DNA of 46,582 nucleotides from Flavobacteriales bacterium (GTDB lineage: Bacteria > Bacteroidota > Bacteroidia > NS11-12g > UBA955), in the NCBI GenBank assembly GCA_947457565.1, contig CANGWH010000010.1, positions 1-46,582 on the forward strand, in the 5' to 3' direction. Each line of letters opens with the position of its first letter. Position 1 is the stretch's first letter. The notes below the pieces were generated by a model that worked only from the letters and a program-made list of their open reading frames with translations, ran no database searches and was not told the DNA's origin. A program made the translations under genes and the position numbers. Shown piece by piece: positions 27,944 through 37,155 of this stretch.

Positions 27944-28309
27944 AGGCAGTCCTATAAGCCGGGTTCTGTACCATTGCTGGTCTCTATCATTAATCTGCGA
28001 CAAGGTTCGCACCTTGCCTGTATCGATCTACCCTCCTGGCATGCAATGCATTAGGGCGAGTAACCCTTCGATCCAGGTTTATTTGATCTTTCAACCCGTA
28101 AGGTTTGTCGGACAATGTATCACTACACTGTCAGTGGGCTCTTACCCCGCTTTTTCACCCTTACCTTGTAAACAAGGCGGTATATTTTCTGTGACACTTT
28201 CTGTAGCAAGCCCTTTACAAGACTTGCCCCTTCCTGTTAGGAAGTACGGTACCCTACGTTGCCCGGACTTTCCTACCCAAATTAATGGATCGATAGAGCG
28301 GACTGCCGC
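27944..28309 (-). ncRNA. rnpB: RNase P RNA, bacterial class A
   Basis: About 366 bases on the minus strand. The ends pair as P1 (GGCAGTCC with GGACTGCC). Conserved P4 and core segments are plain: GGAAAGTCCGGGC near the 5' end, ACAGAAA, GGTAAGGGTGAAA, GGTAAGAGCCCAC, GATAGAGACC, and ACAGAACCCGGCTTATAGG near the 3' end. It is the catalytic RNA that trims tRNA 5' leaders, including that of the tRNA-Gly gene just downstream. P1 followed by TTTTT may serve as terminator. The exact ends are estimated to within a few bases. The ORF-track entries here are spurious. Confidence 0.95.
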
Positions 28310-28311
28310 AT

Positions 28312-28319
28312 CAAAGTTA
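28312..28319 (-). promoter_or_regulatory. rnpB -7 box
   Basis: TAACTTTG on the minus strand matches TAnnTTTG and ends a few bases before the RNase P RNA 5' end, at the expected distance. No clear -33 TTG was seen. Confidence 0.5.
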
Positions 28320-28343
28320 CAATCAAAAATCGATTTATATCGC

Positions 28344-28371
28344 TTGATAATAAAGTAGGTTATTATCTTTG
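28344..28371 (+). promoter_or_regulatory. gatB promoter
   Basis: TTG (28344) is followed after 17 bases by TATCTTTG (28364-28371), a full consensus match. The predicted start point falls on or within a base or two of the ATG at 28377, so the message may be leaderless. Confidence 0.6.
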
Positions 28372-28376
28372 TGGAA

Positions 28377-29831
28377 ATGATCCCTGAAAGCAAATACGAA
28401 GCCGTAATAGGTTTGGAGATTCACGTACAATTACAGACGCTTAGTAAGGCGTTTAGTTCAGACAGTATTGAATACGGTGCATTACCGAATACTCAGGTTT
28501 CACCAATTAGCTTAGGCCATCCAGGTACACTGCCCATGCATAACACTGCGGCGGTGCACAAAGCGATCATGATTGGGCTTGCGCTAAACTCCGAAATCAC
28601 ACGATTTAATCGATATGCTAGAAAGAACTATTTCTATGCAGATTTACCAAAAGGCTATCAAATCACGCAATTCGATACTCCATTATGCGTAGGTGGAAAC
28701 GTAGATATTAAATTATCGAATGGTGAAGAAAAATCGATTCGATTAACTCGAATTCACATGGAAGAAGATACGGGGAAAAGTATGCATGATCAAGATATGT
28801 ACGATACTTTGGTTGATTACAACCGTGCCGGAACTGCGTTGATTGAAATTGTGAGTGAACCCGATATTAGGACCGGTGATGAAGCGTATGCCTTTGTTTC
28901 TGAGATACGACGATTAGTGCGTTATTTGGACATTTGTGACGGTAATATGGAAGAAGGAAGTTTGCGATGTGATGCGAACGTTTCTATTCGACCCATTGGA
29001 AGTAAAACCTTCGGAACCAAAGTGGAAGTAAAAAACATGAACTCGATTTCCAATGTTAAACGAGCCATTGATTTTGAAATTCGCAGACAAGCAGAAATAC
29101 TCGATAGTGCTGGATTAGTTATTGGAGAAACTCGAGGTTTTAACGGCTTAGCAGGTACAACTTTCAGCTTGAGAAAAAAAGAAGGTGTAACGGATTACCG
29201 GTACTTCCCAGAACCCGATTTACCGCCAACAGTGATAACCGACGAAATGCTAGTAAGTGTTCGTGCATCGATGCCAGAATTGCCACGAGTGATGTTTTCA
29301 CGATTTACCGCCAATTATGGTCTTTCTGATTACGATGCTTCGGTATTAATTGACGATAAACATAGCGCTCAATATTTCGAAAAAATCGTTTCTCATACTC
29401 AACAATACAAGCAAGCTGCTAACTGGGTAACAGGGCCTATCCGAGGATATCTGAATGAAAATGCATTAGGAATTGAAGAATTTGTATTAACTCCTACACA
29501 AATTGCTGATATTTTGTCATTAATCGAAGAAGGTATAATCAACCATACATCGGCCACCCAACAACTCTTTCCGAAATTATTGGATACTCCCAATAAAATG
29601 CCAAGAGAGTTGGTAGATGAATTAGGTCTTACCACGGTTAAGGATTCAAGCTTTATTGAAGATTTAATCCGAGATGTACTTGGGAATTTCCCTGACAAAG
29701 TTCAAGAGTATAAAAATGGAAAGGTAGGTTTAATTGGTTTATTTGTGGGTGAGGTAATGAAAAAATCCCAGGGCAAAGCCGATCCTAAATCAACCAACGA
29801 ATTGGTTAGAAAAATATTAGACGAAGCATAA
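28377..29831 (+). CDS. gatB: Asp-tRNA(Asn)/Glu-tRNA(Gln) amidotransferase subunit B
   Basis: About 484 aa from ATG at 28377 (MIPESKYEAVIGLEIHVQL). The track's GTG at 28371 overlaps the promoter box and is rejected. GatB activates the mischarged tRNA for amidation in the GatCAB complex. Motifs: GLEIHVQLQT, LGHPGTLP, KNYFYADLPKGYQI, MEEDTGKS, VDYNRAGTALIEIVSEPD, MEEGSLRCDANVS, KVEVKNMNS, YRYFPEPDLPP, and the C-terminal GatB/YqeY helical tail (KSQGKADPKSTNELVRKIL). Length is normal. gatA and gatC are not nearby, so the subunits are encoded apart. Confidence 0.96.
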   Translation: MIPESKYEAVIGLEIHVQLQTLSKAFSSDSIEYGALPNTQVSPISLGHPGTLPMHNTAAVHKAIMIGLALNSEITRFNRYARKNYFYADLPKGYQITQFDTPLCVGGNVDIKLSNGEEKSIRLTRIHMEEDTGKSMHDQDMYDTLVDYNRAGTALIEIVSEPDIRTGDEAYAFVSEIRRLVRYLDICDGNMEEGSLRCDANVSIRPIGSKTFGTKVEVKNMNSISNVKRAIDFEIRRQAEILDSAGLVIGETRGFNGLAGTTFSLRKKEGVTDYRYFPEPDLPPTVITDEMLVSVRASMPELPRVMFSRFTANYGLSDYDASVLIDDKHSAQYFEKIVSHTQQYKQAANWVTGPIRGYLNENALGIEEFVLTPTQIADILSLIEEGIINHTSATQQLFPKLLDTPNKMPRELVDELGLTTVKDSSFIEDLIRDVLGNFPDKVQEYKNGKVGLIGLFVGEVMKKSQGKADPKSTNELVRKILDEA

Positions 29832-29841
29832 TATAAGTGCA

Positions 29842-31674
29842 TTGATTCGTTATTGGGCACCTATATTATTCTTTTTTGGATTATTGGTTGGGAAAGAAAC
29901 TTCCGGACAGTCCAAGCAATATCCGTTTATTGATACAATAGCTTCTGTATTTCAATTCAGTGGTTCTTATTCGGTAAATCAACTTTACCAACAATGGCAA
30001 AATCGATTTACGCAAAAATTTGTAGTTATAGAATTGGGTAATGAGGAAGTAATTACACAACAACAATTGAGTTTATCTTGGTTGCAGAAAATGCAAATTT
30101 CGCCCGGCATTTTTTTTCCGTCCTCGTTCCTAGGTATAAATCATCCAAGTATATTTCCCAATACCCACACTGGAAATTGGATATACTCAACAACGGCTGA
30201 GAATTTCCCATTGATTAAGCCAGGCATTTGCGGGTATACAGCAAAATGTGAAGATGCAGCATCATCGTCGCTTACCATTGAGATTCCAGAAGAATTAAGA
30301 AAAACAACCAATAAAATACGCATTTACTGTGATAGAAACGAAGCATCGTTTGATGTGCTATTAATCACATCCAGTGGGATTAAGAAAACCATAACTGTTT
30401 ATCAAAATAAATCAGACTTGCTTGTTCCCTACATCGAATTTACATTTTCCTTTGGCCAGGAATGGATTAAGATTCAACCTCTTAAATCTCAATCCAAACA
30501 AAAGAGTTTCACATTGCATGGGGTGTCCCTGGAACACTCTGACTATGCCGTATGGCACGCGATTGGAATACGTGGCATTTCACTTCAACGGTTACAATCG
30601 ATAGACGGTTATTTTTTACAAATGCAAAAACTTAGCCCGTCTGTGGTAGTATTTGATGCTTTGCAACAAGATTTTTTCAGAAATAAACCCGCTACTGACA
30701 TTCAACTTTCGTTAAAAAGTTATTACCAAAGTCTAAAGCGCTATTTACCTAAAACTGGATTTGTACTTTGTCTACCTCAGGAAATTAACAGGAATCAAGA
30801 ACCGTTGGCCGAGAATTATAAGTTTATTTCCCAATTTAGAACTGAATTTATATCAAACAGTTATCCCGATTGGGTAATTTGGGATTGGCATCGAGTTTCT
30901 GGTGGGATTTATTCATCGTATTATTGGATGGATTCGGGCTTATTGAAATCCAATGGATTTCAGTTATCGGAAAACGGTATGAGAATAAAAAGTTATAGTT
31001 TAAACCGTGCTTTCCAACAGCTGTTATCTGGAATACCTGTAAAATCAAGAATTTTACCCTTAATTGATAGTACTCAACAATTAAAAAAACCAATAAAAGA
31101 CACTGCTGTTAGTAAACCTATAATCCGAGAAACATGGTTGTATCATACTGTAAAATATGGGGAAACAGCCTACAGAATTTCTTCCAAATATTCTATTTCG
31201 CCCAACGACCTAAAAAACTGGAATAATTTACGCGGTTATTATATTTACCCTGGACAAAAATTAAAAGTTGGAAAAGTCACGGAAGTCATTCAGCCCATTA
31301 TCCAAACACCGTTGAACAATAACGTTGATAGTTTTAAAATCATTGAACGGATAGAGACGACTAAGAATTTGGACATTTCTAATCCAACAAATGGTGCAAA
31401 CAATAGGTCTATTTTGGTTAATCCCATTTATCCAAAACAAGATAACACACAGAATTCTCAAGCTATTCCATCAGGCCAAATACCCGCAACTGATAAAATT
31501 ACAACACCTAAAGGTGCGAGTGCAACCAATTCTCCCAAATACCATCGTGTACAGGCAAGTGAGACATTATACTCAATCGCTAAGCAACATGGGGTTAGTG
31601 TAGATCAGATAAAACGACTCAATAGGCTTCCAAATAATACAATTTCTGTTGGAAGAGTATTACGCGTATGGTAA
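29842..31674 (+). CDS. Secreted LysM protein with degenerate SGNH-like body
   Basis: A 610-aa exported protein starting at TTG (29842); no ATG or GTG would keep the signal peptide (MIRYWAPILFFFGLLVGKETSG). It lies 10 bases after gatB. The C-terminal half holds two LysM modules, about 430-475 (YHTVKYGETAYRISSKY) and 564-609 (YHRVQASETLYSIAKQHG), joined by a Thr/Gln/Pro-rich linker, so it should bind peptidoglycan. The centre (about 225-395) has the order of an SGNH/GDSL hydrolase: AIGIRGISL, SPSVVVFDALQQDFF where GxND is expected, and a late WDWHRVSGG. The catalytic Ser, Asn and final His positions look lost, so it may be a non-catalytic wall-binding protein. The SGNH reading is inference. Confidence 0.75.
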   Translation: MIRYWAPILFFFGLLVGKETSGQSKQYPFIDTIASVFQFSGSYSVNQLYQQWQNRFTQKFVVIELGNEEVITQQQLSLSWLQKMQISPGIFFPSSFLGINHPSIFPNTHTGNWIYSTTAENFPLIKPGICGYTAKCEDAASSSLTIEIPEELRKTTNKIRIYCDRNEASFDVLLITSSGIKKTITVYQNKSDLLVPYIEFTFSFGQEWIKIQPLKSQSKQKSFTLHGVSLEHSDYAVWHAIGIRGISLQRLQSIDGYFLQMQKLSPSVVVFDALQQDFFRNKPATDIQLSLKSYYQSLKRYLPKTGFVLCLPQEINRNQEPLAENYKFISQFRTEFISNSYPDWVIWDWHRVSGGIYSSYYWMDSGLLKSNGFQLSENGMRIKSYSLNRAFQQLLSGIPVKSRILPLIDSTQQLKKPIKDTAVSKPIIRETWLYHTVKYGETAYRISSKYSISPNDLKNWNNLRGYYIYPGQKLKVGKVTEVIQPIIQTPLNNNVDSFKIIERIETTKNLDISNPTNGANNRSILVNPIYPKQDNTQNSQAIPSGQIPATDKITTPKGASATNSPKYHRVQASETLYSIAKQHGVSVDQIKRLNRLPNNTISVGRVLRVW

Positions 31675-31699
31675 ATAATATCCGCGATACTTTGTACTT

Positions 31700-31747
31700 A
31701 ATGTAATTCAACCGCCCTAATTCAAAGAATTAAGGATAATTTACATT
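31700..31747. repeat. Nested inverted repeats between convergent genes
   Basis: AATGTAA (31700) pairs with TTACATT (31741), and inside them TAATTC pairs with GAATTA across a 3-base loop. It sits between the convergent LysM and DUF218 genes and may stop transcription from one or both sides, though no T-run follows. Confidence 0.3.
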
Positions 31748-31799
31748 CAGCTCACCTACCCTTTTCACTGGGTCCTGTTTCGGATTATTTGTTTAACAA

Positions 31800-32555
31800 T
31801 CAGGCTTTACCGGTTAATTTATAGGCTAAATATCCAACCCATTCGTGAATTAACGCATCCCATTTTGAAATTGTTCCAGCGGAAGGTATCAGTATCGCAT
31901 CCCAAGAATACTTTCGGTCTAAATGGGATTGATAATTTACTGAATAAGGAATAAACGCTACACCTACTTTTTTAAAACAGCCCATACTTCTACGCATATG
32001 ACCTGCGGAAGTAACCAATAAAACCGGTTCATTTACCTTTAAACTATCCAAAATCTTTTTGGTTTCCACGGCATTTTCCCAAGTATTCCTTGATTTATCA
32101 TCAATCAATATTTGCGAATCTGCTATACCAAAATCAAGAGCAAATTTTTTAGCCGCAGAACTTTCAAAATAATCACGATTAAATACATTGCCAGAACCTC
32201 CCGTTAATATCAGTCGTTGAGTTTTACCAGTACTTAACATCTGCAATGGGAATACAAATCGTTCTGCAGCCTCATTAAATCCCATGCGCTTTCTTCCTTT
32301 ATCGTATGAAGTATAACCTCCCAAAACAATCACTGTTTTTGTAGGTTGGGTTTTACTTGGTGAAATTTCCCATGCTATTAAAATTTCATTTAATAGTACA
32401 TGATTTCCAAAAAACCATATAAGTACCAAAGAACCTATTCGAAGTCGGCGAGAAAATCTTGCAAACTTCGGCACCAAGGATAAAACGAATAATAATAAAA
32501 TATAAAAGAATGGCTTTAATAAAAATGAAACCATTTTTGATAATACAAAAAACAT
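31800..32555 (-). CDS. YdcF/ElyC-type DUF218 membrane protein
   Basis: A 251-aa protein with two N-terminal hydrophobic segments (FLLKPFFYILLLFVLSLVP; IGSLVLIWFFGNHVLL) followed by a DUF218 domain. Family motifs are TVIVLGGYT, RFVFPLQMLSTGKTQRLILTGGSG, ESSAAKKFALDFGI, SRNTWENAVET, VLLVTSAGHMRRSMGCFKKVGV and a late WDALIHEWVG. ElyC-type members are inner-membrane proteins linked to envelope polymer synthesis in E. coli; the biochemical reaction is not settled. It stands alone, convergent with the LysM gene and divergent from the large barrel gene. Confidence 0.88.
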   Translation of the reverse strand: MFFVLSKMVSFLLKPFFYILLLFVLSLVPKFARFSRRLRIGSLVLIWFFGNHVLLNEILIAWEISPSKTQPTKTVIVLGGYTSYDKGRKRMGFNEAAERFVFPLQMLSTGKTQRLILTGGSGNVFNRDYFESSAAKKFALDFGIADSQILIDDKSRNTWENAVETKKILDSLKVNEPVLLVTSAGHMRRSMGCFKKVGVAFIPYSVNYQSHLDRKYSWDAILIPSAGTISKWDALIHEWVGYLAYKLTGKA

Positions 32556-32690
32556 ATTTACATGAATTAAATTCGAAGTTAATCAAATATTTACTGACGA
32601 ATTTAAAACAAATTGATTTAAACGCTTATTTATCTAAATATGTCTAAGAAGCGAGCGGGTTACCTCAAAATTGTAGACATTTGCATTTTT

Positions 32691-35600
32691 ATGTTTTTAT
32701 CTCGAAAATTATTTTATTATAAATCGATTATTTTATTATTCGGTATTTTTCTGCTTAATATTTCTAAGGCTCAACCCAACCAAAGTGTTACCCTTAGTTA
32801 TTCGTTTACAATACCTGTTTATTTGGAAGGTAGTGTTCCAACAATCGAATCTATTAAAATAATTAATTTAAAATCAACGAGCAGCACAGCTGTAAGTCCA
32901 AGTTGGTTTACCGATGATGATTCTTCCCTTCGTTGGCAATTACTTGAAATTTCTGGCGACCAGCTTACCCCAAATGGAAAATTACAAGATACTTCCTTTT
33001 TCTTGTGGAATGCAACCCGAGACCTGTTAATTGGTGGAAACCCGATGGCAACCGATTTACGGAACGCTATGCGCTCCGGTGATGCAAAATTATTTCAGCG
33101 GGCCATCGAGATTTCAGGATCAAACTTTACAACATATCGAGGTTGGATTACGTTATTTCCCCAATTTCAACGATCCGAAACTGGTATGAAGATTAATATT
33201 CGGATAAATTCCATAGAACTACAACCAGTTGCCACAAAAATGTCGGCGGTAGAAATACGGACACAAGCCTTTAAAATCAAAGGCGATACAACTGAAATGG
33301 ATGCTACAAAGTTTAAAACTAATCCGGATGCTAGTGCCGAAGATTTGGTTTCTAAAATGCCAGGCATCAGTTCAAGTGGCGGTCAAGTGCAAGCCCAAGG
33401 TGAACAAGTAAAAAAAGTATTGGTGGATGGTAAACCTTTTTTTGGGGAAGACCCCAATGCAGCATTGAAAAATTTACCTGCTGAAGTAATTTCCAAAATA
33501 CAAGTTTTCGATGGCAAAAGCGATCAATCCATGTTTACTGGTATCGATGATGGAAACACCTCAAAAACAATTAATATTATTACTAAATCGCAATTTAGAA
33601 ACGGAAAATTTGGTCGATTTTACGGTGGAATAGGCAATAATTTAGGAGGTTCTGGCGATGTTACAAAATACAAAAGTGGTTTAACCTACAATACGTTTAA
33701 GCAATCTCGCCGGTTAACATTGTTGTACCAAGCCAACAATATCAACGAGCAGAATTTTTCTTTTGAAGACATAGTTGGTGCCATGGGCGGAGGGGGTCGC
33801 GGTGGAATGCGCGGCGGTATGGGTGGAATGATGGGTGGTAGAATGATGGGAGGTAGTGATTTTTTTGTTGGAAATCAACAAGGGATCAATACTACAATGG
33901 CTTGGGGAATTAATTATTCAAATTTTTGGGGTCCAAAAGAACGTTGGGAATTAAGTGGTAGTTATTTCACAAATATTACCAAGAATAATAACGAAAGTTA
34001 TACGTTTCGCCAATATATAACAGGTCAAATCGATGGTATGTTGTATGAAGAGAATAATCCTAACTCTTCAAAGAATACTAATCACAGGTTCAATGCGCGG
34101 TTAACGTGGAATCCTGATTCTACCAATAGAATTTTAATTACTCCTCGATTAACTCTTCAAAGCAATAATAAAACCAACCCTATCCTTTCTACCACCAGTG
34201 CAGGAGATATACAGGATTTGCTATCAACCCTTTCCAATACAACCAACACAAAAAACTTAGGCATTAATGGGGGTTTAGGTATTAATTATCGACATTCATT
34301 TGTAAAAAAAGGTAGAACCATTGCTGTAAATGTTAATCCAGGAATCAACAAGCAATTGGGCTCTACCCTAATGAATAGCGTAAACACCAAGTATTTGCCA
34401 TTGATAGAAATTACTAAATTCAACCAAAATACAGAAAACACACGCTTGAATAATAGCTTTTCTAGCTCTATTACCTTTACCGAAGCATTGGACAGTAATA
34501 ATAGCCTAGCGATCAATTACCAAAACAATTTCAATGAAAACAACAACGATCGGCTTACTTATCTTCAAGACTTGGTAACAAGCGGTTTATATAATGTTTT
34601 GGACACCAATTTATCCAGCAGATTTGTTAATGGCTATTCGAATCACCGAATCGGTTTTGATCACGTATTTCAAACCTATAAATTTAGTATTACTACCGGG
34701 ATAAGAGGTCAGCTTGCTCAATTGGATGGAAACCAGCAATTCCCTTTCAATTCTCCAATTAATCGAACTTTCACCTCATTGCTACCGTCAATTCAGGGAA
34801 CCTATAAATTAGGATTAAAGAGAAATGTTCGTTTTAATTACAACACATCCAATAATGCACCCTCTGTTGACCAATTACAGCCCGTATTAAACAACACTAA
34901 TCCATTGCAATTAAGCATAGGTAATACTGCACTAAAACAAGATTTTAACCATTCTTTATTTGTTCGATATTTTTCAGTTAAACCCGAGAAAAACAGAAAC
35001 TTTTTTGCATTGATTAGTGGAAGTTCAACCAACAATTACCTAAGTTATAAGACTATATTTAGCGGTAGAGGCGATAATGAGATAGCGTTGGCAGAAGGTG
35101 ATTTTGGCAGCCTGGATAGTATAACACTTGCCCCTGGGGGTCAATTATCAATTCCAATAAATATTAACGGGTATTCCAGTTTACGAGGTTTTATTTCTTG
35201 GGGTCGGAGTTTTAATAAAATCAATTTCAATACAAATTTAGGCGCAACGGTAAGTAGAACCCCTAGTTTAATCCAATATGGTAATGGACCAGCATTATTA
35301 AACACAGCCATAAACCCTGTTTATACCGTGGGTCTAGTGCTTTCTAGTAATTTATCTGAAAAATTAGATTTCACCGTTAGTAGCAATTCTAGTTATAGCA
35401 AGGTGTCCAACTCGTTACAAGCCGGCTTAAATCAAACATATATCAACCAAAATAGCCGATTTGCAATTAACTACATGCCTTCGAAAAAACTGGTGATCAA
35501 TACGGATGTTTCTCACCAGTTGTATACAGGGTTTTCTACTGGTTTTAACCAACAATTCTTTTTATGGAATGCGGGTTTGGGCTATAAATTCTTAAAAAAG

Positions 35601-35852
35601 AATGCGGGTGAATTTCGATTAACAGCATACGATATATTGAATCAAAACCGGGCTATCCAACGCAATGTTACCCAAGCCTATTTCGAGGATGTTAGGACAA
35701 CCGTATTAACGCGATACATTTTGCTTACCTTTACTTATAAATTAAGTCAATTTGGCGGAAGCAAAGGCGGTCAAACCCCTGGGAACCCTTCCGGTTTCCC
35801 AATGCCCCCGGGTGGTATGCCATTCATGCCGCACGGAATGCCGGGTAGGTAA
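32691..35852 (+). CDS. TonB-dependent-like outer-membrane barrel with Gly/Met-rich segments
   Basis: About 1053 aa from ATG at 32691 (MFLSRKLFYYKSIILLFGIFLLNISKAQ, a signal peptide). The track's ATG at 32640 adds 17 residues before it and cannot be excluded. After a novel-looking N-terminal domain of about 190 residues comes a TonB plug (AEDLVSKMPGISSSGGQVQA, KKVLVDGKPFFGEDP, LPAEVISKIQVFDGKSDQS), then a long barrel of the outer-membrane beta-barrel family 3 kind. The usual carboxypeptidase-like N-terminal domain is not evident. A Gly/Met/Arg stretch (GGMRGGMGGMMGG) sits in an early barrel loop. A Pro/Gly/Met tail (PPGGMPFMPHGMPGR) extends beyond the last strand. Substrate unknown. Confidence 0.85.
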   Translation: MFLSRKLFYYKSIILLFGIFLLNISKAQPNQSVTLSYSFTIPVYLEGSVPTIESIKIINLKSTSSTAVSPSWFTDDDSSLRWQLLEISGDQLTPNGKLQDTSFFLWNATRDLLIGGNPMATDLRNAMRSGDAKLFQRAIEISGSNFTTYRGWITLFPQFQRSETGMKINIRINSIELQPVATKMSAVEIRTQAFKIKGDTTEMDATKFKTNPDASAEDLVSKMPGISSSGGQVQAQGEQVKKVLVDGKPFFGEDPNAALKNLPAEVISKIQVFDGKSDQSMFTGIDDGNTSKTINIITKSQFRNGKFGRFYGGIGNNLGGSGDVTKYKSGLTYNTFKQSRRLTLLYQANNINEQNFSFEDIVGAMGGGGRGGMRGGMGGMMGGRMMGGSDFFVGNQQGINTTMAWGINYSNFWGPKERWELSGSYFTNITKNNNESYTFRQYITGQIDGMLYEENNPNSSKNTNHRFNARLTWNPDSTNRILITPRLTLQSNNKTNPILSTTSAGDIQDLLSTLSNTTNTKNLGINGGLGINYRHSFVKKGRTIAVNVNPGINKQLGSTLMNSVNTKYLPLIEITKFNQNTENTRLNNSFSSSITFTEALDSNNSLAINYQNNFNENNNDRLTYLQDLVTSGLYNVLDTNLSSRFVNGYSNHRIGFDHVFQTYKFSITTGIRGQLAQLDGNQQFPFNSPINRTFTSLLPSIQGTYKLGLKRNVRFNYNTSNNAPSVDQLQPVLNNTNPLQLSIGNTALKQDFNHSLFVRYFSVKPEKNRNFFALISGSSTNNYLSYKTIFSGRGDNEIALAEGDFGSLDSITLAPGGQLSIPININGYSSLRGFISWGRSFNKINFNTNLGATVSRTPSLIQYGNGPALLNTAINPVYTVGLVLSSNLSEKLDFTVSSNSSYSKVSNSLQAGLNQTYINQNSRFAINYMPSKKLVINTDVSHQLYTGFSTGFNQQFFLWNAGLGYKFLKKNAGEFRLTAYDILNQNRAIQRNVTQAYFEDVRTTVLTRYILLTFTYKLSQFGGSKGGQTPGNPSGFPMPPGGMPFMPHGMPGR

Positions 35853-35968
35853 TGATTTTTTTTCAACTTGGTAGATAAAATCGTTTAAGTAAATAAAGAT
35901 TGATTTACCCTTTTACCTTTTAGGTAGAAATATAAATATTCTATAAGCTGCGGTAAGTAGATACTGAA

Positions 35969-36769
35969 TTAACGTTTTTCTTTAGTAATTCTAGAAATAT
36001 CAGTCATTGGATAAACGAAAACAGAACCATCCTTGGTTTGAATTTTAAGATTTTCGTTAGGCACTTGTTCTATAATTGAACCTACGATAATACTGCCATT
36101 CTTTAAATAAACAACATCCATTAAAGTAGAACTGTTTTTTTCATTATCGTTTGATTTATTATCATTCGAATCTTTATCACGGTTTTTTCCTTTACCCGAA
36201 CTCATAACAAATATGGCCACGAAGAACAAGATTAGTCCTAATAACATAGAAATGTTCCAAGCGAACCAAAGTGCTACGATTAATAATAAAATACCCAACA
36301 AAATATTAGAACCACGACTGGCATTATTCGCTTGAAGCTGGGATTGAATCCCCGGTTTAAATTCTTCAATTTTATGCACACCTACTTGATTAAAACCATT
36401 GGCATTGGATGATTTTAATGCTTGAAAAATAAATCCCCCTTTATTTTCATCTATATCAGACATGGTAACCTTCCCAATTTCGGAAAGTTTAAACGTCTTT
36501 GAATCGCCCATTGATTTAGAATCTTCGATGGCTTCTATTTCTAGTGCAGCGAAATCATCGGTACTCTTATTCTTGATTACTTTGGTTGTTTTGGGTGAAA
36601 TTGATGCCGAATTTGAAGAACGTGTTGATTCTCCTTTCGTGAATTTATCCGACCACGAAACAGAAAACCCACTGCTGTGGTACCGTTTCTCAACCGAACA
36701 CGATTGAACCATTAATGCTGTTATTGCAAGGATTAGGGTACCTAATTTAAAATTCTTCCACTGAGTCAT
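35969..36769 (-). CDS. Hypothetical lipoprotein with membrane segments
   Basis: A 266-aa protein with signal MTQWKNFKLGTLILAITALMVQSC. The lipobox Cys is followed by SVEKRYHSSGFSVSW, an N-terminus seen in many uncharacterised Bacteroidota lipoproteins. The middle is polar and low-complexity (Ser/Asp/Lys). At about residues 155-190 lies a hydrophobic region long enough for two helices (ILLGILLLIVALWFAWNISM, LLGLILFFVAIFVM). The C-terminus (VYLKNGSIIVGSIIEQVPN... ISRITKE) is a small beta module common in Bacteroidota proteins that describe a response to a nutrient or stress, but its role is unknown. It is convergent with the barrel gene. No function assigned. Confidence 0.7.
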   Translation of the reverse strand: MTQWKNFKLGTLILAITALMVQSCSVEKRYHSSGFSVSWSDKFTKGESTRSSNSASISPKTTKVIKNKSTDDFAALEIEAIEDSKSMGDSKTFKLSEIGKVTMSDIDENKGGFIFQALKSSNANGFNQVGVHKIEEFKPGIQSQLQANNASRGSNILLGILLLIVALWFAWNISMLLGLILFFVAIFVMSSGKGKNRDKDSNDNKSNDNEKNSSTLMDVVYLKNGSIIVGSIIEQVPNENLKIQTKDGSVFVYPMTDISRITKEKR

Positions 36770-37000
36770 ACTACAAAATAATAGAATTTAGGCTTCCAAA
36801 ATCTACATCGTGAGAAAATCTTAGATAAAATTCGATGAAATAAAAAGGTGCTAGTCACAAACAGCTAAAAATAGCTACAATCTACCGGAAACACTCTAAC
36901 CGCAGTGAACGATCACCATGGTAATCCATGAAGAATAAACTAAACAATAATTGAAATTGGAAAATCTTTGGATACGTCTTAAGTAACGATTTTAAAAAAG

Positions 37001-37029
37001 AAAAAACCTCCAGTTTCCTGAAGGCTTTC
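37001..37029 (-). terminator. Terminator after tRNA-Lys
   Basis: On the minus strand AAGCCTTCAG and CTGGAGGTTT pair (one G-T) around a GAAA loop and run into TTTTTTC. It lies about 10 bases after the tRNA. Confidence 0.75.
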
Positions 37030-37038
37030 TAATTTTTG

Positions 37039-37111
37039 TGATTCCGCTGGGACTCGAACCCAGGACCCATACATTAAAAGTGTATTGCTCTACCAACTGA
37101 GCTACGAAATC
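37039..37111 (-). tRNA. tRNA-Lys (TTT)
   Basis: A 73-base cloverleaf on the minus strand: acceptor GATTTCG/CGGAATC, D arm GCTCAGTTGGTAGAGC, anticodon arm ATACA-CTTTTAA-TGTAT (anticodon TTT), T arm CTGGG-TTCGAGT-CCCAG, discriminator A. The CCA end is not encoded. Confidence 0.96.
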
Positions 37112-37128
37112 ATCCCGTAATGGGAGTG

Positions 37129-37136
37129 CAAAAATA
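37129..37136 (-). promoter_or_regulatory. tRNA-Lys -7 box
   Basis: TATTTTTG on the minus strand matches TAnnTTTG and lies 18 bases before the tRNA 5' end. No clear -33 TTG was found. Confidence 0.45.
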
Positions 37137-37155
37137 GCAATTCCCATTAAAAATA

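Noticed and set aside
27703-28393. ORF-track entries at 27703-27909, 27764-28054, 28014-28358 and 28142-28393
   Set aside because: They fall on tRNA-Gly and the RNase P RNA; no protein-like features.
35853-35968. Terminator in the 116 bases between the convergent barrel and lipoprotein genes
   Set aside because: There are T-runs and a 6-bp repeat (GTAAAT/ATTTAC), but no stem directly before a T-run.
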